Below are positions 13,431 to 24,620 of a stretch of DNA of 64,000 nucleotides, piece by piece. The notes under the pieces are model-generated. The model saw nothing but the letters and a program-made list of their open reading frames with translations, ran no database searches and was not told where the DNA came from. Where the stretch lies: NCBI GenBank assembly GCA_028023455.1, contig JAQFVV010006856.1:74501-138500 (forward strand). The letters run 5' to 3'. The DNA is from Epiperipatus broadwayi (lineage: Eukaryota; Onychophora; Udeonychophora; Euonychophora; Peripatidae). Position 1 is the stretch's first letter; the number at the start of each line of letters is the position of its first letter. The position numbers and the translations under genes are program-made.

Positions 13431-14310
13431 GAACGGTCTGCTGAACTGAGTCATTTGTCAGGCAGATTGGGTAAATAAACACCGTGAAGGAACAGTCTGC
13501 TGAACTGAGTCATTTGTCAGGCAGATTGGGTAAATAAACACCGTGAAGGAACAGTCTGCTGAACTGAGTCATTTGTCAGGCAGATTGGGTAAATAAACAC
13601 CGTGAAGGAACAGTCTGCTGAACTGAGTCATTTGTCAGGCAGATTGGGTAAATAAACACCGTGAAGGAACAGTCTGCTGAACTGAGTCATTTGTCAGGCA
13701 GATTGGGTAAATAAACACCGTGAAGGAACAGTCTGCTGAACTGAGTCATTTGTCAGGCAGATTGGGTAAATAAACACCATGAAGGAACAGTCTGCTGAAC
13801 TGAGTCATTTGTCAGGCAGATTGGGTAAATAAACACCGTGAAGGAACAGTCTGCTGAACTGAGTCATTTGTCAGGCAGATTGGGTAAATAAACACCGTGA
13901 AGGAACAGTCTGCTGAACTGAGTCATTTGTCAGGCAGATTGGGTAAATAAACACCGTGAAGGAACAGTCTGCTGAACTGAGTCATTTGTCAGGCAGATTG
14001 GGTAAATAAACACCGTGAAGGAACAGTCTGCTGAACTGAGTCATTTGTCAGGCAGATTGGGTAAATAAACACCGTGAAGGAACAGTCTGCTGAACTGAGT
14101 CATTTGTCAGGCAGATTGGGTAAATAAACACCGTGAAGGAACAGTCTGCTGAACTGAGTCATTTGTCAGGCAGATTGGGTAAATAAACACCGTGAAGGAA
14201 CAGTCTGCTGAACTGAGTCATTTGTCAGGCAGATTGGGTAAATAAACACCGTGAAGGAACAGTCTGCTGAACTGAGTCATTTGTCAGGCAGATTGGGTAA
14301 ATAAACACCG
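13431..14310 (+). repeat. 59-bp tandem satellite, about 15 copies
   Basis: Fifteen head-to-tail units of 59 bases (unit begins acagtctgctgaactgagtc). They are virtually identical: one visible variant has caccatgaag near 13777 instead of caccgtgaag, plus a divergent first unit (gaacggtctg). Each unit can form a hairpin between TCTGCTGA and TCAGGCAGA and contains one TGAGTCA heptamer, the AP-1/bZIP consensus. The uniformity implies very recent amplification or homogenisation. No open frame runs through it. Confidence 0.95.
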
Positions 14311-15032
14311 TTATTGATGGACTGCTTAGGTTAAACATTAGACAATGGTACCAGATACCACAGTTATTATCACACATTTGTTTTATCCCTTATTCTATTT
14401 GGATTAATCTATATGCCCTTATGAATTCATTAATGTATATAACATATTCATCTTGCTTGATTATCATTTTTTTACACATGTATTAGCTTATATTTTATAC
14501 TTGTTTCCTTTGTACAATATATAACATATTGATTTTGCATTCAATAAATTATAGAGAATAAATGGGATAAATACTTTATTTACTCCTTAAAGGGTTAAGC
14601 AATAATTTCCAATACTGATAATAAGAGGGTGGTTGTTACTTGAATTATTATTTATTAAGGCACATAAGGATCCAATAAAACATTACTACATCTTATCTGT
14701 ATTTAATGTTTGAAATTTTGAAAGTATATTATATGATCTGCAATAGAATGATTTGTTGTTCACATCACTTCAATTTATAACACACAAGAATTCACAACTC
14801 AGATTAGAAAACATCTACTAGATATATCAATCAATAAGATCTAAAATCTTTTGAGAACTTGTTATAATTACATTTTGTAATTGAATATTTTATTATACGA
14901 TTGTTATATAGTTGTTTGTCATTCATTGAAAATCATCATCACCATCTACACATTTTTCTAAATAAATATGATCATACTATTACTTTCTGTAAAAGATAAT
15001 ATTCTTTGTTGGATTTATCTGCACTATTTCTT
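14311..15032. other. AT-rich DNA, nothing recognised
   Basis: No supported features. Confidence 0.5.
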
Positions 15033-15157
15033 ATTTTGTTTCTCAATTAAACAGGCAAAACTCTCCATACAGTGGTGCCACTCAGTGCAAGCCAGAGTTT
15101 AATAACAGTTATGAGCAAGCATATAGAAAATGGTGATCATGTGATATTTTGTTTCTC
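15033..15157. mobile_element. Family D short insertion with TSD
   Basis: A perfect 12-bp target duplication, attttgtttctc, occurs at 15033-15044 and 15146-15157. The insert starts aattaaacaggcaaaactc, the minus-strand tail of family D, and joins near 15103 to the plus-strand 3' end (tttaataacagttatgagc ... gtgatcatgtg). It is a strongly truncated foldback copy without the ribozyme. Confidence 0.75.
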
Positions 15158-16938
15158 TTTGAGAATAATGAACTTATTGAGATATGATAGGATACAATAA
15201 AATCGTTTTGCTATCTTTATCATATCATAGACACATCAGTCTTAAATTATGAGTCAGGACAATTATTATTTACAAATCTTATTAAATAACACTGAGATAA
15301 TTAGTCAAGTTAAAATATATGGAACTTGGGTGCAAAATAATTTGCTCGTTCTTTTAAATACAAAACAAAATTTTATAAAAAACATTACATCCCATCCTAT
15401 ACAAAGTTACACACTTAATGTATGTATTAAAATACCCTGAAAGTACATTATTAAATAATATGAAATAACCTGAGATATGATTGACACTAGTACAAGTAGG
15501 ATTACATAGCTAAGTAAACTAGTATAGTAGTTATTGTTTACTATTGATAAAATGAATAATGTAATAAATTTTTATTAGCTTCATTTTAAGTGGAGGTATC
15601 TACCCCACAAGCATGCTCACACTTGCTCAGTCTCAACCACTCTACCCACTTTCATCTTGCATAAATATGCCAAAACAAAAACAGTGGTTCTTAATTTAAA
15701 AAAAAAAGTGTAATCCATATAGAACATTCTATGTATCATGAAAATAATATCATTCAAAATCTTGATTGGATTGGCAACAAAGCATTCAGATTAAAAGAAT
15801 CTTAATATTTGAAAGAATTTACTAAGGATTAGATGTAAAATAATTTCAATGAAGAATTTGCAGAAAGAAAATTTGAAAGAAGATTCACTGGAAAAAATTA
15901 TAAAAAATTAGAATTGTTGTATCATATAAGCAAAATGAATATTAAAACTAAAAACCTAAGTTTCGGTATTACACAATGAATTTGTTCAGTACTTTTGTAT
16001 GAGATAAACGAAATTGACTAAAGTTACTGAAGATGTCAGTCTATGGAACCTGGGGATGATTCATACTAATATTCAAGTTATTCACAAACCTTTCATTATT
16101 AATAATCAATTTGAAATATTTTGCTATAGATACAACTTCATCAACTGCAACTAAAATAATCTTATATTGCTATTTTCCAGTAGACATATTAGTAATAAGA
16201 TTAAACAAATAAGAGAATAAAGATATCAAAAAGCCTATTCTTTTTGTGAAGAAAATAAAGTATTAAAAAACAGTGTCTCTTTATAAAATATTGTTGGGAA
16301 GATAAAAGAAGTGACAGATTTCAGTATGAGAAGGCGATATTATTTTAAACATATCAATATTTTAAACTTTATAAAATTTTATAAAGTATTTAAAATATAA
16401 AATTTTTTAATCATAATTGAAATGCAAAATAAATTTCAAAAGTAAAATATAAATTTAATAAAAAATATTCATACGCATATACTATTTATACATTAAAATA
16501 AAATGATTGTTCAGGCGGTGAAAAAAGCATGGAAATGACATAACCGAGTTACCATCCTTTGGTTCTTTAGTTTTCCAGTCTGTCGGCCTACATACAACTG
16601 CATTAAATTACGCAGGTCATTTATGTGTCTAATAGTTTCATGTTTGCTATTATAATGATCAGGATAAAAATAACAAAAAATTAAAAAAAAAAAAAGTCGC
16701 AATTTGTGAATAGAATAAAAAAATGTCTCACTTTTGCTATAAAAAATGTTATAGCAAAATATTTTATATTATATTCTATTTAGTATTTTATATATATCTA
16801 AGTATAGAGAGATATCTTATTAGATGCTTTAAAAAATAAATAAGTCAAAAGTGATAAAAAAATTTAAAAAAGTTTGGAAAATCTAAAAGTATTCCTTTAG
16901 TAAAATAAAACATGCAATTTTTTTTTTCATGTGTTAAA
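15158..16938. other. AT-rich DNA, nothing recognised
   Basis: Short open frames at 15249-15440 and 16511-16702 are unsupported by motif or context. Confidence 0.5.
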
Positions 16939-17005
16939 GCATCGTCCGGGAAGCGAACCCGCGACAACTGCTTGTAAGGCAGCTGTGCTGACGCTTGACA
17001 AAAAA
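16939..17005 (-). tRNA. tRNA-Val(TAC)-like fragment, probably a pseudogene
   Basis: On the minus strand the 3' three-quarters of a tRNA can be read: an anticodon arm GCTGC-CTTACAA-GCAGT whose loop gives anticodon TAC (Val), a T-arm with GGGTTCGCTTCCC, and a 3' acceptor half ACGATGC at 16939-16945. The 5' acceptor half and most of the D-arm are replaced by a T-run, leaving only part of the D-arm (gtcaagcgtcagcac). It therefore cannot fold into a full cloverleaf. It could be a tRNA pseudogene or the head of a SINE. Confidence 0.5.
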
Positions 17006-17204
17006 AACATGCCATTTGAAAAATAAATTGGAAATATTTAAGTAATAGGATATGGTAATTGAAATGGTTAATGTAATAAAAAAATACTATCATATTATTT
17101 TTGAGTTCTTTTTATTTTTTATCTGTGCAGCTCTTATTTCAACTTTACCGCATAGAAAGTCAGACCACCCTCTCTTAGTATGTATATATTGAAACTGATT
17201 ATAT

Positions 17205-17420
17205 ATATATGGGAGATTATAATCTGGACCAACTGATGAGTGCTGATTTAGCACTAAATTCGTATATTGGTGATTATTATCTTTTCTACATGTATGTGGT
17301 CATGTGTATCAGTAGTATGAGATAATGTGGATAGTTGACAAGTACTTGAAAGTTTGAGTTCAAACACCCTATATTTACAATTAGGCTCCAGGTATGTGAA
17401 GAGTGCCTGTATTTCAAATA
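17205..17420 (+). mobile_element. Family A hammerhead SINE, single-orientation copy
   Basis: One complete unit in plus orientation: hammerhead, then a body with the B-box-like gagttcaaacaccc (17356-17369) and a tail ending near 17420 in the same sequence as the 23.3 and 29.4 kb copies (caggtatgtgaa ... gcctgtatttcaaat). Unlike the other family A copies it is not a foldback. No clear target duplication was found. Confidence 0.7.
17212..17284 (+). ncRNA. Hammerhead ribozyme motif, family A (G12 mutated)
   Basis: CTGATGA at 17233-17239; stem II GTGCT/AGCAC with the canonical G-C closing pair; then TAAA where GAAA is required. Cleavage is expected before TTGG at 17267-17270. Stem I is CCAA/TTGG plus ATAATC/GATTAT. 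Loss of G12, a catalytic base, predicts an inactive copy. Confidence 0.7.
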
Positions 17421-17999
17421 TTTTTACTTTTTAGATAATTTACGATATCATTATCTATAACTTCAACAGTTCTAAAGAATTTCTAAAAACTGTATAATAA
17501 TTTTTTGGTTGTTTTCTATTGCCTGGTGTCAGCCGCATGACGACACTATTTCCAGATTAATTCCTAGAAATATACTGTTTCAGTGACCCACACCCAACCT
17601 AAGAGGCTTCTTTCTAGAATAAAACACAGCAAGAGCCCCCGCAGGCTAAACCTGTCTGGCTTTTTTCTATGCTAAAAGCACAGACAAATGCCTTCATTGG
17701 CTGCTGTAGTTGGTTGTTATTAACTTTATCGTAATGCTAGAATGTCTATTTTCTCTATACTTTGGTGTGAGAGTGTGTGGATTTTAGTCTGTCAATTATT
17801 TAAAATTTCATTACAAAGGTATTTTTTTTCAAGTGCTCTAACCTACTGTTACGTTGTAACTTTATTAAGAATGTCCTGAAGGTTCCATTACGAATGGGTA
17901 ACCCTCAAAAATTGCTTTTAAGGGTGCAGAATGACAAAAATTTCGAGGATCACGTGAAAAGTAGTTTTCGCGAGAATTCATCCGTGACAAGTTACTTTT
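17421..17999. other. Moderately GC-richer unassigned block
   Basis: Sequence 17520-17990 is less AT-rich than its surroundings and contains a hairpin-like gcaggctaaacctg and an E-box cacgtg near 17951. I see no continuous reading frame and do not recognise it. It immediately precedes the tandem array and may belong to the same larger repeat. Confidence 0.3.
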
Positions 18000-19145
18000 G
18001 ATATATATACGCACAAACAAAAACAACCCAGTATCTGATTATTAGTAATTACTTGTCCAAAAAAGAAAATTAGTTGGGTATTATTTTTTTTACATTTACT
18101 ATTTAAATAAGATTAGTTTTTATATCTACATACTAACAAAAACAACCCAGTTTCTGATTAATTACTGTACAAAAAAAAAAAGCAAATTAGTCGAGGTTTG
18201 ATTTTTAGATGTAGTATTTGAATTACGGTACTTTTTATATCTACACAATTTTTACAAAAAAAAAACAAACACACTTTCTGATTAATTACTGTCCAAAAGA
18301 AACGCAAATTAGTCGGCTATCATATTTAAATTTAGTATTTAAATAATGGTATTTTTTTATATAGACACACTACAAAAAGAACCCACTTTCTGATTCATAA
18401 CTGTCCAAAAAAAAAAGAAAGCAAATTAGTCGGGTATCATTTTTCAATTAAGTCTTTCAATGACGGTCCTTTTTAGATATACACACTAACAAAAAGAACC
18501 CACTTTCTAATTAATTACTGTCCCCCCCAAAAAAGGCAAATTAGTTGGGTATCATTTTAAAATTGTAGTGTGAATTTTTTAAATGTGGGTAAATTAAATA
18601 ATGTAGAATTGCGTATTATTTTCGATTGAAAAAAAGACTGTAACTTTATATATATACACACAAAGAAATTAAAACCCACTTTCTGATTAATTACTGTCAA
18701 TAACCAAAAAAAAGTTATTCGTGGGTATCATTTTTAAATTTAGTATTTAAATAATATTATGGCCTTTGATATCTACACACTAACAAAAACAATCCACTTT
18801 CTGATTCATTACTGTCCAAAAAAAAAAAAAATGCAACATAGTCGGGTATCATTTTGAAATGTATTTAAAGAACGCTACTTTTCATATATACACACTAACA
18901 AAAAGAACCCACTTTCTGAATAATGATTGTCCAAAAACAAAAAAAAAGTAAAGCAAATTAATCGGGTATCATTTTTAAATTTAGGGTGAATGTAGCAATT
19001 TTGTGTAAATTGAAAAAAAAAAAAAGTATAATTGCATCTTATTTTCGATTAAAAAAAATCCTGTAACTTTTGGCAGATATACACAAACAAAAACAATCCA
19101 TTTTATGATTAATTACTGTCCAAAAAACGTCAATTATTTGGGTAT
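18000..19145 (+). repeat. Degenerate tandem array, about nine units of 105-190 bp
   Basis: A motif near cccactttctgattaattac recurs at about 18028, 18145, 18275, 18380, 18497, 18675, 18795, 18907 and 19095. Each is followed by a poly(A)-rich stretch and then gcaaattagtcgggtatcat. Basic spacing is 105-130 bases; two units are longer (178 and 188) because they carry an extra segment that includes ttattttcgatt. The units are clearly diverged, so this is an old array, in contrast with the 59-bp satellite. No coding sequence. Confidence 0.85.
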
Positions 19146-19921
19146 CATTTTTAAATTTAATGTGAATTTCTAATTTTTTTAAATAGTAATATTATTTAAC
19201 TATTAGTTCCTCTAATTTCCTATTACAAAAACTAAAAAAAACCGATATTTATATAGATAGAATCATAGGCTCGGCCCGAAATCATAATATGTATGTGTTT
19301 TTGATTAGTATCAACACCATCAAACGGCTCGCACGTGGGAATAGAAAACAACCAATTTTTTTTAACAATCATTGATGTAAATTTATTCATTATAAAATTT
19401 CCTAAAGAGTATGTTTATCAACTACTAAACGCCAAGAAATTATGAGGCATGATTTATAAAATTTAGATGATCCAAACACAAGATTCACAATAATATAAAA
19501 AAGGGTTACTTTTTTTTAAATGCATACTTTTTGAATAATAAAATTATTTTTACAGTGAATTTAAAAAGACCAATTACTTTAATTAATCAATTTAAAAACT
19601 GTCATATAAATTTCAGCTCCACAAATTGATGACAGATTTTACCTCTAATTCTTTAAATATACCAATCTTTCATACAACATAGAATTTTTCATTTATTGTC
19701 AGAGACATTTCTCTATATTGATTTATCTGAAAGTCATAAAAACATATTATTAAAAAATATCCAGAAAGAAATTATAAATTTTGTGATCTTAGATACCACA
19801 TGATTCATCAATATTCTAAAGTTTCCATGATTAATATTCAAACTAATCTACAAATGGATGACAAAACAATGTCAACATGTCATAATACATGGAAACCATA
19901 AGTAACTCAACCACCCCATTT
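19146..19921. other. AT-rich DNA preceding the Penelope cluster
   Basis: May include decayed 5' sequence of the Penelope-like copy that follows, but no motif can be read. A short GC-richer spot (ggctcggcccgaaatc) lies near 19270. Confidence 0.4.
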
Positions 19922-20154
19922 ATACTACTAAACCTATATAAAGACAGTTTGTCAGAGGAAATATTTCATTAAGATTTAATGTTGCCAGAGTTCTTTCCTA
20001 CAAGATCCTTGGTTCTTTGACATATAAGACTTCGTCAAATACTACTAAACCTATATAAAGACAGTTTGTCAGAGGAAATATTTCATTAAGATTTAATGTT
20101 GCCAGAGTTCTTTCCTACAAGATCCTTGGTTCTTTGGCATATAAGACTTTGTCA
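19922..20154 (+). repeat. Recent 117-bp tandem duplication inside the Penelope copy
   Basis: The sequence beginning atactactaaacctatata occurs at 19922-20038 and again at 20039-20154 with only a few differences. It duplicates the GSPTY-like region of the reverse transcriptase, so it arose after the element stopped being functional. Confidence 0.9.
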
Positions 20155-21400
20155 AGAATTTTAAGCACCTTATGGAGTTAGTCAAAATAATAAAGAAGAA
20201 AGAGCTGAAATCTTAATAAGTTTTGATGTGAAAAGTTTATTCTTAATTGTACCAGTTATGACACATTGTCTACTATAAAAATATTAAATGAGGAAGATAA
20301 CCTTCAAACCAGTCCAGCTCTTTCTATTGATAGTATAATAAAATTGTTAACATTCAGCAAAACTAACTTCTTTTACTACAGCACAGAATTTTTCCAACTG
20401 TATCTAAAGGATAATTATGGGTTCACCACTGCCATTTTTGATCAGCAATATTTACATGAAAGAGCTTAATAATAATGTCCATAAACATTATTTTTCCAAA
20501 GTTTGTTTTTAATATTTTAGGGATACATTCATTATATAACACATGATGAAGCATTATTACAAACATTATATTAGCAATATAATTAAGCAAGAACAAAAAT
20601 TGGTATTCTTAAGACTATCCTATAGCAAAATCAAAATTACTGGTTATATGCACACTCATATGCAGAAAAGTATCAGGACAAAAGAAATCTGTTTCAAAGC
20701 CAAAGACTTACAAAAAAGGTCTAACATAAAACAAACTCTCATGGAGAATTACTATCTATTTTCCACCATTGAAACAGTAAATAACAAAAAGAACCATAAT
20801 TAAACAATGCAAAAAGTAATTAATGATTGTTGGAAAATTCATAAAACATTTGAGCAAGTTCTGGGGTCTATCACTCTGACACTATATCAAACTATGCAGA
20901 GTGGGAAAGAATTAAAGAATATGTACTGTGTTGTACTCATATATGCCACAATAATAAAGAAACAAAAAAACCTGCAATCAATATCATATCACACAACAGA
21001 TTTTCAAATTCTTAGTAGACTATGAAAAACCATAACATTTACAAAATCAAACTTGTTGTGATAAAGCAAGAACTGCATCTAGACATTAGAATGTAAATGT
21101 GGAAAGTATAGCAGTGGAAGTATATATCACATTGCAAATAGCTTTAAAGAGCTTTAAACAATGATATGTGAGGAATAATCAACTGTGACTAAAATGACAA
21201 ACCATATATCTATTAATAAATGTATGTTCTATTGGGAAAATATGAATTATTGGATAGTGAAAAGAAAATATTTTTTTTAAACAGCTGCTCACATGATAAT
21301 GGCAAATAATCTCATAACATTGGAAACCACTAATCAATCTTGTATTGAAATGAGAAAAAAAAAGTAGAAATTTTATATTCTCACAAATAAACATACAAAA
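19922..21400 (+). pseudogene. Penelope-like element, decayed reverse transcriptase and GIY-YIG
   Basis: Reverse transcriptase motifs of Penelope type can be read in order across several frames: LGSLAY (about 20125-20142, cf. the GSPTY region), SFDVKSLF (20219-20242, motif A), and a frame at 20266-20469 matching the segment before the GSPLSP motif (FFYYSTEFFQLY). Next come a corrupted YVDD region near 20520, a thumb-like stretch (KITGYMHTHMQ) at about 20628-20660, and a decayed GIY-YIG start (ECKCGKY) near 21090. Stops and frameshifts break all of it. It lies head-to-tail with an inverted copy starting at about 21400. Confidence 0.8.
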
Positions 21401-21597
21401 TTTCTAGTTGTATTTTTCTATTGAACTATTTTCATAATCTAATATGAGTATTGAATGTCCTTAAAAAAATTTAACTTTTATTTAAATATTCCAAATACAC
21501 TCAACTGTTAGTAATAGCATATTAAACAGGTTAGTATATACACAACATTTCAAGAGGTATTAGTTTCTCATTTTCTTTAGGTGTGGCTGGCCTGACT

Positions 21598-21680
21598 AGC
21601 ATGGGATTTGAACCTGGACCCTTAGGTTCTGGAGTGCTGAATTTTAAAGTAATGCTCTAACTAACTGGGCCATCTTGTCA
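21598..21680 (-). promoter_or_regulatory. tRNA-Leu(TAA)-like region in Penelope tail
   Basis: Minus strand: A-box-like atggcccagttagttagagc, an anticodon-loop-like segment around tttaaaa, a long variable arm (cactccagaacctaagg) and a B-box ggttcaaatccc (21603-21614). The long arm and TAA-type loop point to a class II leucine tRNA as ancestor. Diverged copies of the same region: 22880-22955 (+), 34060-34122 (-, B-box lost) and 35488-35570 (+). Acceptor pairing is not evident, so this is a tRNA-derived promoter, not a tRNA gene. Confidence 0.6.
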
Positions 21681-21723
21681 AAGGCAACAGTTCTTAAGAG
21701 CAAAGTTGATTAGTGGTTTCCAT

Positions 21724-22444
21724 CATCATCATCAACCATTATCAATCCACTGCAGGATGAAGATCTCTCCAAGTTCAATCCATCTTTTCCTATCTTTAGC
21801 TTCTCTTCTCCACATCACCCCTGCACATTTTATTATTTCATTCATCCATCTCACATGTGGTCTCTTTCTGGGTCTTTTACAATCTCTTGGAATCCAGTTT
21901 AAACTTTCAATTATCCATCTATTATCATCTCTTCTAACAATATGTCCAGCCCAACTTCACTTCAGTCTTTTAATTTTTTCAATGAGGTCAGTAATACCTG
22001 TTTGTTCTCTTACCCATACATTGCATTTTTGATCCCTTCTTGTTACTCCCAACATGCATCTCTCCATACTTCTTTGAGTGGTCTGAAGTCTCTGTATTGC
22101 TCTTCTATTAAGTGTCCAAGTCTCAGATCCATAAGTAAGAACTGGCAAAACACATTTATTAAAAACCTTCCTTTTCAAACACATATGCATATTTCCTTTT
22201 AGTATCAAGTTATTTCTACCAAAAGTACTCCAACCAAGTTTAATTCTATGATTAATTTCATCCATTATGATTCCATCTGTATTAATAATCTGACCAAGGT
22301 ATTTAACTTCTTCTAACTCATCATAATCAATCTTTATTTTCATATTTTGAGAAAATCTATTAAACATTACTTTAATCTTTTTAACATTTATCGTTAGTCC
22401 TATTTTCCTACTTTCTTTTGATAACTCCTGCAGCATTTCCTGTA
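21724..22444 (-). mobile_element. 5'-truncated RTE-clade LINE fragment
   Basis: The last 721 bases of the same RTE family as the full copy at 26.1 kb, on the minus strand, ending in a (TGATGA)-type 3' tail. It encodes the region after the FADD motif to the C-terminus: LQEMLQELSKESRKIGL, TYGSETWTLNRRAIQRL and CNVWVREQTGITDLIEKI are readable. Target duplication is the 8-bp gtttccat. The long minus-strand open frame at 21957-22988 is an accident: its N-terminal half is antisense Penelope sequence and only the C-terminal part, from 22444 down, is RTE protein. Confidence 0.9.
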
Positions 22445-23015
22445 GTTTCCATATAATATGTATAATCACACTAGTTGGCTTATGGGATTTTTTGCCATTG
22501 TCATGTGAGCAATCTTTGTACTTTTTCTTCTCTATCCAATATTTTTGTACTTTCCCATTGAAAAGCACTTGCAAGAACACAAACTGATGATTAGAAGAGA
22601 GAAAACAGATGTGTCTAAAGTAGCAGGCCATGTATGAGCCAATGAACATATGTTTAATTGGGAAAATACAAAAATATTGGATAGAGTAAAAAAGGTACAA
22701 AGTAGAAAATTTAAAGAAGCTGTTGACATGACACTGGTAAAATACCCTATAAGCCAACCTAGCATCACTATACATAATGTATGAAAACCAATAATCAACT
22801 TTGCTCTTAGAAAAAAGTGGAGAAATCAGGAGGAACCTCATAGATAAATATTTGAAATTTCTACTGACTGTTGCCTTTGGCAGGATGACCCAGTTGATTA
22901 GAACATTACTGTAAAATTCAATATTCAAGAATCTAAGGGTCCAAGTTGAAGAAGATGGAAGAATAATACTTCTCAAAACATTGTGCATATACTAATCTGT
23001 TTGATGAACTATTAC

Positions 23016-23362
23016 TAACAGTTGAATATATAGGGTATATGAGCACAGACTTTCATATTACCCACCGCTCACCACTCTATCTCATATCACTTATACACTT
23101 GAATACATATATGTTGAAAAGATAAATAATCACCAATATACGTATTTCATACTAAACCAGCAATCATCAGTTGATCCAGATTATCATCTCTACACATGAA
23201 ATACGTATATTGGTGATTATCTTTTCGACATATGTGTTCAAGTGTATGGGTGATATGAGATAGAGTGGTGAGCGGTAGGTTATGTGAAAGTCTCCTATAT
23301 ATTACATATATTGATACAGGTATGTAATAAGTCTGTATTTTCAGTTATTATAACAGTTGAAT
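23016..23362. mobile_element. Family A hammerhead foldback inserted in Penelope tail
   Basis: Perfect 12-bp target duplication taacagttgaat at 23016-23027 and 23351-23362. The left arm (minus orientation) contains the body and a whole hammerhead up to its upstream flank at about 23195. The right arm (plus) begins within the ribozyme, at catgaaatacg (23195), and runs to the tail. The centre of the foldback therefore lies in the 3' strand of stem II, about 14 bases upstream of the predicted cleavage site. Confidence 0.85.
23127..23190 (-). ncRNA. Type I hammerhead ribozyme motif, family A
   Basis: Minus strand: GATAATC, loop, TCAA, CTGATGA, stem II TGCT/AGTA with GGTTT loop, GAAA, palindromic stem III ATACGTAT, A at the cleavage position, TTGG, GATTATT. 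The core is complete. Stem I has one weakened pair (TCAA against TTGG) and the 10.1/11.1 position is T-T. The 8-base palindrome in stem III is better suited to dimer pairing than to a hairpin. Confidence 0.8.
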
Positions 23363-24299
23363 GTATTTGGAATATTTAAATAAAAGTTAAATTTTCCTAA
23401 AGACATTCAATACTCATATAGTCCAATATAAAAATATAACTAGAACACCATCATCACAAACCTTCAGGAAAACACATACAAAATTTTTATTGACTGTTGC
23501 CATTGCCTGAATAGCCTAATTTGTTAAATGACATTTTAATTTTAATATTCATACTCTAAAAGTTATTGATTCACTTCCTATGCTAACTGTCATTGATAAG
23601 GCCAGCAATATCAAAATAAGGAGAATAAACAGTCCAACTACTGTGTTAATTATCCTGTGTATCATTACTGTTTATTTTATTTGAAAAATTTCTAAAAGCA
23701 TTTAACAATTTCAACTGGATGATAGACAAATTATGAAGTAACAAATATACTTTTTACTTTATTTTAAAGTAATTTACTATAATAAAATCGAAATTTTTAA
23801 AAATCTAATCTCTTAGAATAACATATTTAGTTATTTAACTGTAGAAAATAGACGCCTAATAACAACAAAAATAAAAGTATATACCAAAAAAATGGAAAAA
23901 TGAATGAAAAACTTTTGCATTAACATATATATAACATGAATTAAATGTTTATTTAAGCCTTTAAATTTTTTTTTATTAGGCAATGAACTTTGTCATCGAT
24001 GATGCGAGTGTACATATACACACACACGCATATATGAATTTATTTCAAAGCATATGTCTCTGTTAGTTAATATGAAGAATTAATTTTTTTCTTTAAACGG
24101 TTTTTATTTTTATCAATTAGAATGTTTGGCAATTATCCTACATTTAAAATTGATTGAGTTGCCAATTTTACAAAATGCATTTTTTACAATAGCTTTTAAT
24201 TCTTTTCCGTTTATTTTTAAAAGAAATTGAAACCATGTATTAACTTTACTTAACCTTATTTTTTTTTTTTAAAAAAAAAGAACTCTAAAATATTATATA

Positions 24300-24620
24300 A
24301 TAATAAATGCTTCGTGGTGAAGGGATAGCACATCTGTCTGTCATATTCACTACATGGGTTTAGAGTCTGGGGATGTATCTCGAAGATTTTTCAGGTTATA
24401 AACAATCAGAAGATTCTTCTTACCGATTTTTTTTTTCGGTGGACGGCCTATAGCAAAGTCAGCTTGTCATTCGATAGTTGTCAATAAATGAGTATCTAGT
24501 CATTCTTAGTTGGAAAAAAGAAATCTAGACTAATCTCGTGTGGTCAGTGTTAAAAAAGTGAACGATTGTAATATTATCTTTCCTTCTGTTGGAGCTGGGA
24601 AGGGGAAAAGAATAATCCTT
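24300..24620 (+). repeat. tRNA-derived SINE (tRNA-Asp-like head)
   Basis: At 24307-24375: an A-box-like tggtgaagggatagc, an anticodon-like ctgtctgtcat (GTC, Asp-like), and a B-box-like gggtttagagtc (24356-24367). The spacing is as in tRNA-headed SINEs. The following less AT-rich body extends to about 24620. Boundaries and target duplications could not be set. Confidence 0.45.

Larger units (their letters stand above)
21401..22556 (-). mobile_element. Penelope-like element, inverted 3' piece split by an RTE
   Basis: In minus orientation: the C-terminal end of the Penelope protein (22445-22556), then the tRNA-Leu-like region (21598-21680) and the 3' tail down to about 21401. An RTE fragment (21724-22444) splits it with target duplication gtttccat at 21716-21723 and 22445-22452. 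The uninterrupted relative at 34.1-34.2 kb shows the original junction. It abuts another Penelope piece in plus orientation at each end, and the junction near 22556 falls inside the coding region. Confidence 0.8.
22557..23640 (+). mobile_element. Penelope-like element 3' pieces in plus orientation
   Basis: From 22557 the plus strand matches the C-terminal coding part of the Penelope family (compare 35170-35480), then the tRNA-like region (22880-22955) and the tail. A family A hammerhead foldback interrupts it (23016-23362, duplication taacagttgaat). It resumes at 23351 and ends at the family 3' terminus accatcatcacaaa at 23447-23460. A second, more decayed copy of the coding end plus tail follows directly, head-to-tail, at about 23461-23640. 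Confidence 0.75.

Noticed and set aside
13431-14310. CRISPR array
   Set aside because: Units are contiguous and identical without spacers, in a eukaryotic context; it is a satellite.
21957-22988. A 343-codon minus-strand open frame that looks like the longest gene in the window
   Set aside because: It is chimeric: the N-terminal half is antisense Penelope sequence, and only the part below 22444 is RTE protein. No such protein exists in either family.
22990-23025. ttgatgaactattactaacagttgaat in the Penelope tail as a hammerhead core
   Set aside because: Core only partly matches and no stem I or stem III pairing was found.
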